A stretch of 64,000 bases of DNA from Lachnospiraceae bacterium (GTDB taxonomy: Bacteria > Bacillota > Clostridia > Lachnospirales > Lachnospiraceae). The notes beneath the pieces are model-generated. The model was not told where the DNA came from. It saw only the letters and a program-made list of their open reading frames with translations, and did not search any database. The DNA lies in the NCBI GenBank assembly GCA_017520155.1, contig JAFXGR010000066.1:1-64000 (forward strand). The letters run 5' to 3'. Shown here one piece after another: positions 60,899 to 64,000 of the stretch (position 1 is the stretch's first letter; each line of letters starts with the position of its first letter). A program made the translations under genes and the position numbers.

Positions 60899-63147
60899 AA
60901 AACTCCTTCCACTTCTCTTATACGCTCTCTCAATCCTGTATACCGTTCATTTTCGTTATTATTTTCAATCATTTCCCAAACTGTCTGCTTATTCCCCAAT
61001 ATAGTCAAACAGTTTTTTGCTCTTGTTACTCCGGTGTAAAGCAGATTACGGTTAAACAGCTGCTTTGGTCCCGTAAGTAAGGGAAGAATTACTGCCGGAT
61101 ATTCACTTCCCTGAGACTTATGTATGGTTACTGCATAGGCCAGTTCCAGTTCCTCCAGCATAGAAAAGGGGTATACCACTCTTCTCATATCGTCAAATTC
61201 CACCGTCAGTGTGTGCTGAAGCTGTGATATTTCACGGATTATCCCCATATCTCCGTTAAAAACACCAACTCCCTTATCAATGGGAATATTATATTTACTT
61301 ACAATTTCCCATTCCAGCTGATAATTATTCTTTATCTGCATCACCTTATCTCCTACTCGGAATATGGTATCTGCCTGTATATATTCTTCCTTTGTCTCTT
61401 CCCCTGGATTTAGATACTCCTGTAATATCTTATTCAAGGTAAGAACACCAAGACTGCCTTTTCTCATGGGTGTCAGTACTTGAATTTCAAAGGGAGTAAC
61501 CTTACAGTAGCCTGGAAGCTTTTCCTTAATCAATTGTATCATATGCTTGTAAATAATATTTACATCATTTCGCTCCAAAAAGAAAAAGTCTTTACTTTTA
61601 TTATCAAATACAGGATATTCTCCCTGATGAATTTTATGTGCATTTACCACAATATCACTTTCTGTTGCCTGTCGAAATATTTTTTGCAGACTGACAGTAG
61701 CAAAGCTTTTTGACATAATTAAATCCTGAAGTACCTGTCCCGGTCCTACGGAGGGAAGCTGATTTACATCCCCCACCAGAATCAGTCTTGTGCCCGGTGT
61801 TACTGCCTTTAGTAATGCCTGAAACAGATGAATATCTACCATAGACATTTCATCAATAATAATCACATCTGCCTCCAAAGGATTATCCTGATTTCTGGTA
61901 AAGCTGGCCTTTCTTGTATCCTCCAATACACCTCCGTTTAGTTCCAGCAACCTGTGAATTGTTTTGGCTTCAAAGCCGGTGGCCTCTGTCATACGTTTGG
62001 CTGCTCTTCCTGTTGGTGCAGCAAGAAAGATATCCAATCCTTCTCTTTCAAAATATCGAATCATCATATTGATGGTGGTTGTCTTTCCTGTTCCCGGTCC
62101 TCCCGTTAACAAAAATACGCCATGGCAAACAGCCTCTACTACTGCTTTTTGCTGCAAACGGTCTAGTTCCATCCCTAAGGCTTCTTCCATAAGCTTTATT
62201 TTTTCAGCCAGCTTACCTTTATACTCCTTAGCCATAAGATCATCTTCCTCTGAAAATATTTTTACTGCTCCATTTAAATCCCACAGCATCTTTGCACAGT
62301 TTAATTCTGCATAATAATAGGAAGTTGCGTATATTTGTACTTTTTCTTCCTTTGTTTTCATTACCAGCTTTTTATCCATAGCCAGATTAGCCAATTGTAT
62401 TTCAATCAGCTCAGGTTCAACACGTAACAGATAAGAGGTATTTCTTAGCAAAATCTCCTTTGGCAGATATACATGGCCTTCTGCTGCTGCCAATAAGAGG
62501 GTATATAAAATTCCGCTTCTTATGCGATAATCAGAGTCTGTTTTTATCCCCATTCTTGAGGCTATATCATCTGCCATCTTAAATCCGATTCCGGAAATAT
62601 CTTCTGCCAGTCGATAGGGATTTTCTTCCATTACTGCCTGGGTGCCCGGTCCATAAGTATCATAAATTTTTATTGCCATAGGACCGGTAATTCCGTAACC
62701 GGCTAAATACACCATAACCTCCCGCATCCCTCTCTTTTCTTCCATCTGATCACAAATCTGCCGTGCGATACGTTCACTGATTCCTTTTATTTCCGTTAAT
62801 CTCTCCGGCTCTTGCTCAATTATTCGAAAAGTATCCTTTTTAAACCTCTTGACGATTCTGGCAGCCAGAGCCGGCCCCACACCTTTAATTGCACCGCTGC
62901 CCAAATAACGCTCTATACTTTCTTCATCCTCCGGTGTAATCATATGGTAAGAAATTACCTTAATCTGACTTCCGTAGAGAGGATGTAAAACCTCCTCTCC
63001 TTCTATGGACAAATGATCTCCCTGATCAATTTGAGGTAGAGAACCTACACAAGTAATTTCGTCTCCTTCACTTATTAAAATAAATACAGTATATCCGTTT
63101 TCCGGCTTCCGATAAATGATATGATCCACATATCCCTTTATTTCCAT
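60895..63147 (-). CDS. recD2: RecD2-type ATP-dependent DNA helicase
   Basis: A 750-residue superfamily 1B helicase acting in DNA repair, without RecBC partners here. The N-terminal region (~1-310) has the OB-like start EIKGYVDHIIYRKPENGYTV and helix-hairpin-helix repeats (GVGPALAARIVKRF, ITGPMAIKIYDTYG). The helicase core has Walker A LTGGPGTGKTTTI (~350), Walker B IIDEMSMVDIHLF, GDVNQLPSVGPGQVL, and motif VI-type YAVTIHKSQGSEYPAVILPL with LYTGVTRAK. Length and motif order are those of a full RecD2. It opens the recD2-comFC-yvyF series just after the flagellar operon. Confidence 0.95.
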   Translation of the reverse strand: MEIKGYVDHIIYRKPENGYTVFILISEGDEITCVGSLPQIDQGDHLSIEGEEVLHPLYGSQIKVISYHMITPEDEESIERYLGSGAIKGVGPALAARIVKRFKKDTFRIIEQEPERLTEIKGISERIARQICDQMEEKRGMREVMVYLAGYGITGPMAIKIYDTYGPGTQAVMEENPYRLAEDISGIGFKMADDIASRMGIKTDSDYRIRSGILYTLLLAAAEGHVYLPKEILLRNTSYLLRVEPELIEIQLANLAMDKKLVMKTKEEKVQIYATSYYYAELNCAKMLWDLNGAVKIFSEEDDLMAKEYKGKLAEKIKLMEEALGMELDRLQQKAVVEAVCHGVFLLTGGPGTGKTTTINMMIRYFEREGLDIFLAAPTGRAAKRMTEATGFEAKTIHRLLELNGGVLEDTRKASFTRNQDNPLEADVIIIDEMSMVDIHLFQALLKAVTPGTRLILVGDVNQLPSVGPGQVLQDLIMSKSFATVSLQKIFRQATESDIVVNAHKIHQGEYPVFDNKSKDFFFLERNDVNIIYKHMIQLIKEKLPGYCKVTPFEIQVLTPMRKGSLGVLTLNKILQEYLNPGEETKEEYIQADTIFRVGDKVMQIKNNYQLEWEIVSKYNIPIDKGVGVFNGDMGIIREISQLQHTLTVEFDDMRRVVYPFSMLEELELAYAVTIHKSQGSEYPAVILPLLTGPKQLFNRNLLYTGVTRAKNCLTILGNKQTVWEMIENNNENERYTGLRERIREVEGVF

Positions 63148-63206
63148 TACCTCTCCTTATTCCGATGTAAATCCACACCTTCCCAATTTTCAGCCCATAT
63201 TAACAA

Positions 63207-63230
63207 TAGCCACTCAATAATGAGTGGCTA
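63207..63230 (-). terminator. Hairpin ending the flagellar operon
   Basis: TAGCCACTCA (63207-63216) pairs with TGAGTGGCTA (63221-63230), eleven bases after the FlgJ-like stop. The T run on the minus strand is poor, so termination may be partial. Confidence 0.55.
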
Positions 63231-63241
63231 CTATTTATCAT

Positions 63242-63592
63242 TTATAATCCGTAATTTCGCTTCATCTGTTCATACAGCATTTGTGCAATTCCCAGTCCCT
63301 GAGTATCTGCTGCCGTATTCGTCAGATCCTGCAAGGCAGAATCCTTAAAATAATCAACTAAAGCAGTAGTACTTTGAGAGGATTCTTCATCTTTAATAAT
63401 GGTTTTTTCCATCTGTTTGAATACTTGTTCCATAAAATATGCTTCAAACTGTTTACAGACGTCCATCAGCTCATCATCAGTTGCTTTGGAATAATCCTTT
63501 GACACTGTCTGTGTCATTTTTGAAGTTTTTGCAGCTTCTGCCTGTTGCCCTAAATAATCCGTATATATATTACTTAATCCTGAAATATCCAT
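63242..63592 (-). CDS. FlgJ-like rod-binding protein
   Basis: A 116-residue protein equal to the N-terminal rod-binding domain of FlgJ, without the muramidase half, as is usual in Clostridia. The family core is DELMDVCKQFEAYFMEQVFK followed by QMEKTI, and the end is DTQGLGIAQMLYEQMKRNY. It helps assemble the flagellar rod in the periplasm-equivalent space. It lies 67 bp after the FlgG/FlgF gene. AAAGGA precedes its ATG. Confidence 0.9.
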   Translation of the reverse strand: MDISGLSNIYTDYLGQQAEAAKTSKMTQTVSKDYSKATDDELMDVCKQFEAYFMEQVFKQMEKTIIKDEESSQSTTALVDYFKDSALQDLTNTAADTQGLGIAQMLYEQMKRNYGL

Positions 63593-63659
63593 ACTCTGCC
63601 ATCCTTTACCTTATGCAATTAAACGTTTTGTCTCCTTAACTCAACAAAACAGAATACTA

Positions 63660-64000
63660 TTATCTCTTTAACTGATTTGCCTGCTGCAGCATTTCGTCTG
63701 TTGTGGTAATTGCTCTGGAATTCATTTCATAGGCTCTTTGAGCAACAATTAAATTTACCATTTCATCTGCAACCTGAACGTTGGAACCTTCTAAATATCC
63801 TTGTATAATTTTACTTTTCTGGATATTATTATTCGTCGCCTCGTTAATTGCAGCTCCACTGGCAGCTGTTGGTATAAACATTGTATTATCTGTTTTCTCT
63901 TTTCCTAATGGATTCGAAAATTGAAATATTCCAATTTGAATACCTATTGGTTGAGGATTATTATTAGCATCCGGATACATTAAACGTCCATCTGCATCCA
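63660..64000 (-). CDS. Flagellar basal-body rod protein FlgG/FlgF, C-terminal part
   Basis: The frame is open to the window edge, so the 5' part is outside. The visible ~113 residues show the FlgE/F/G C-terminal fold: IGIFQFSNPLGKEKTDNTMF, the YLEGSNVQVADEMVNLIVAQ segment and RAYEMNSRAITTTDEMLQQA at the end. The GYLEGSNV and final LQ-A-NQLKR pattern fits FlgG better than FlgF, but the N-terminus would be needed to decide. It forms part of the flagellar rod. Confidence 0.9.
   Translation of the reverse strand, partial: DADGRLMYPDANNNPQPIGIQIGIFQFSNPLGKEKTDNTMFIPTAASGAAINEATNNNIQKSKIIQGYLEGSNVQVADEMVNLIVAQRAYEMNSRAITTTDEMLQQANQLKR

Noticed and set aside
1..64000. tRNA, rRNA or CRISPR-Cas genes
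   Set aside because: Looked for and not seen; no cas-like proteins or spaced repeats, and no convincing cloverleaf was noticed by eye.

Overview
The window looks like a chromosomal segment of an AT-rich, Gram-positive, anaerobic member of the Clostridia, most likely a flagellated Lachnospiraceae. The reasons are strong AGGAGG-type ribosome sites with occasional TTG/GTG starts, the cdaA-cdaR-glmM order, a Spo0A-type DNA-binding domain, a split transketolase, flagellar rod genes, and very large secreted proteins with the repeat architecture usual in gut Lachnospiraceae. I cannot name the genus from sequence alone.

Layout. 1-1.8 kb: a 51-bp tandem repeat array (relic of a repeat protein) and a lone PD-(D/E)XK-like protein. 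1.8-8.3 kb: a 2175-residue membrane-anchored protein with two complete GH33 sialidase modules. 8.8-12.7 kb: transposon debris, a membrane acyltransferase and one complete IS4-family element with target-site duplication. 12.7-28.6 kb: a polysaccharide cluster, all but one gene on the minus strand: glycosyltransferases, an EpsG-like polymerase, a chain-length regulator, an initiating phosphoglycosyltransferase, a polyprenyl-phosphate sugar synthase, GT-C type membrane proteins and RmlD. An orphan Spo0A output domain sits inside it, and a plus-strand yuiD-type gene is broken by a single stop codon. 28.8-36.4 kb: a 2541-residue secreted protein with OB-fold, PHP-type metallohydrolase and Ig-like repeats. 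36.6-39.8 kb: a chemoreceptor and a YibE/F membrane protein.

39.9-48.4 kb is an accessory metabolic cassette: two MFS carriers, a frameshifted SLC13 carrier, a GntP-type permease, two SDR dehydrogenases and an aldo/keto reductase, with no kinase, aldolase or regulator inside. Two nearly identical 16-bp sites precede the two SDR genes. A fragment of a second yibE/F gene lies inside the cassette and marks a rearrangement junction. A split transketolase and a YczE-like membrane protein converge on its end.

51-64 kb is mostly housekeeping on the minus strand: a DUF3048 lipoprotein (plus strand), leuA, HPr, glmM, cdaR, cdaA, two unrecognised membrane proteins, a YvyF-type flagellar protein, comFC, recD2, and the end of a flagellar operon (FlgJ-like, FlgG/FlgF) that leaves the window. 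A 167-bp near-perfect palindrome abuts leuA.

Together the genes describe a motile cell that decorates its surface with a polysaccharide, displays sialidase on its membrane, secretes a very large hydrolase-like protein, and carries an exchangeable hydroxy-acid or sugar-acid uptake and redox module. The most unusual items are the cassette with its shared operator and yibE/F scar, the double sialidase, the orphan Spo0A domain, the degenerate kinase-like tail on the chain-length protein, and the long palindrome.
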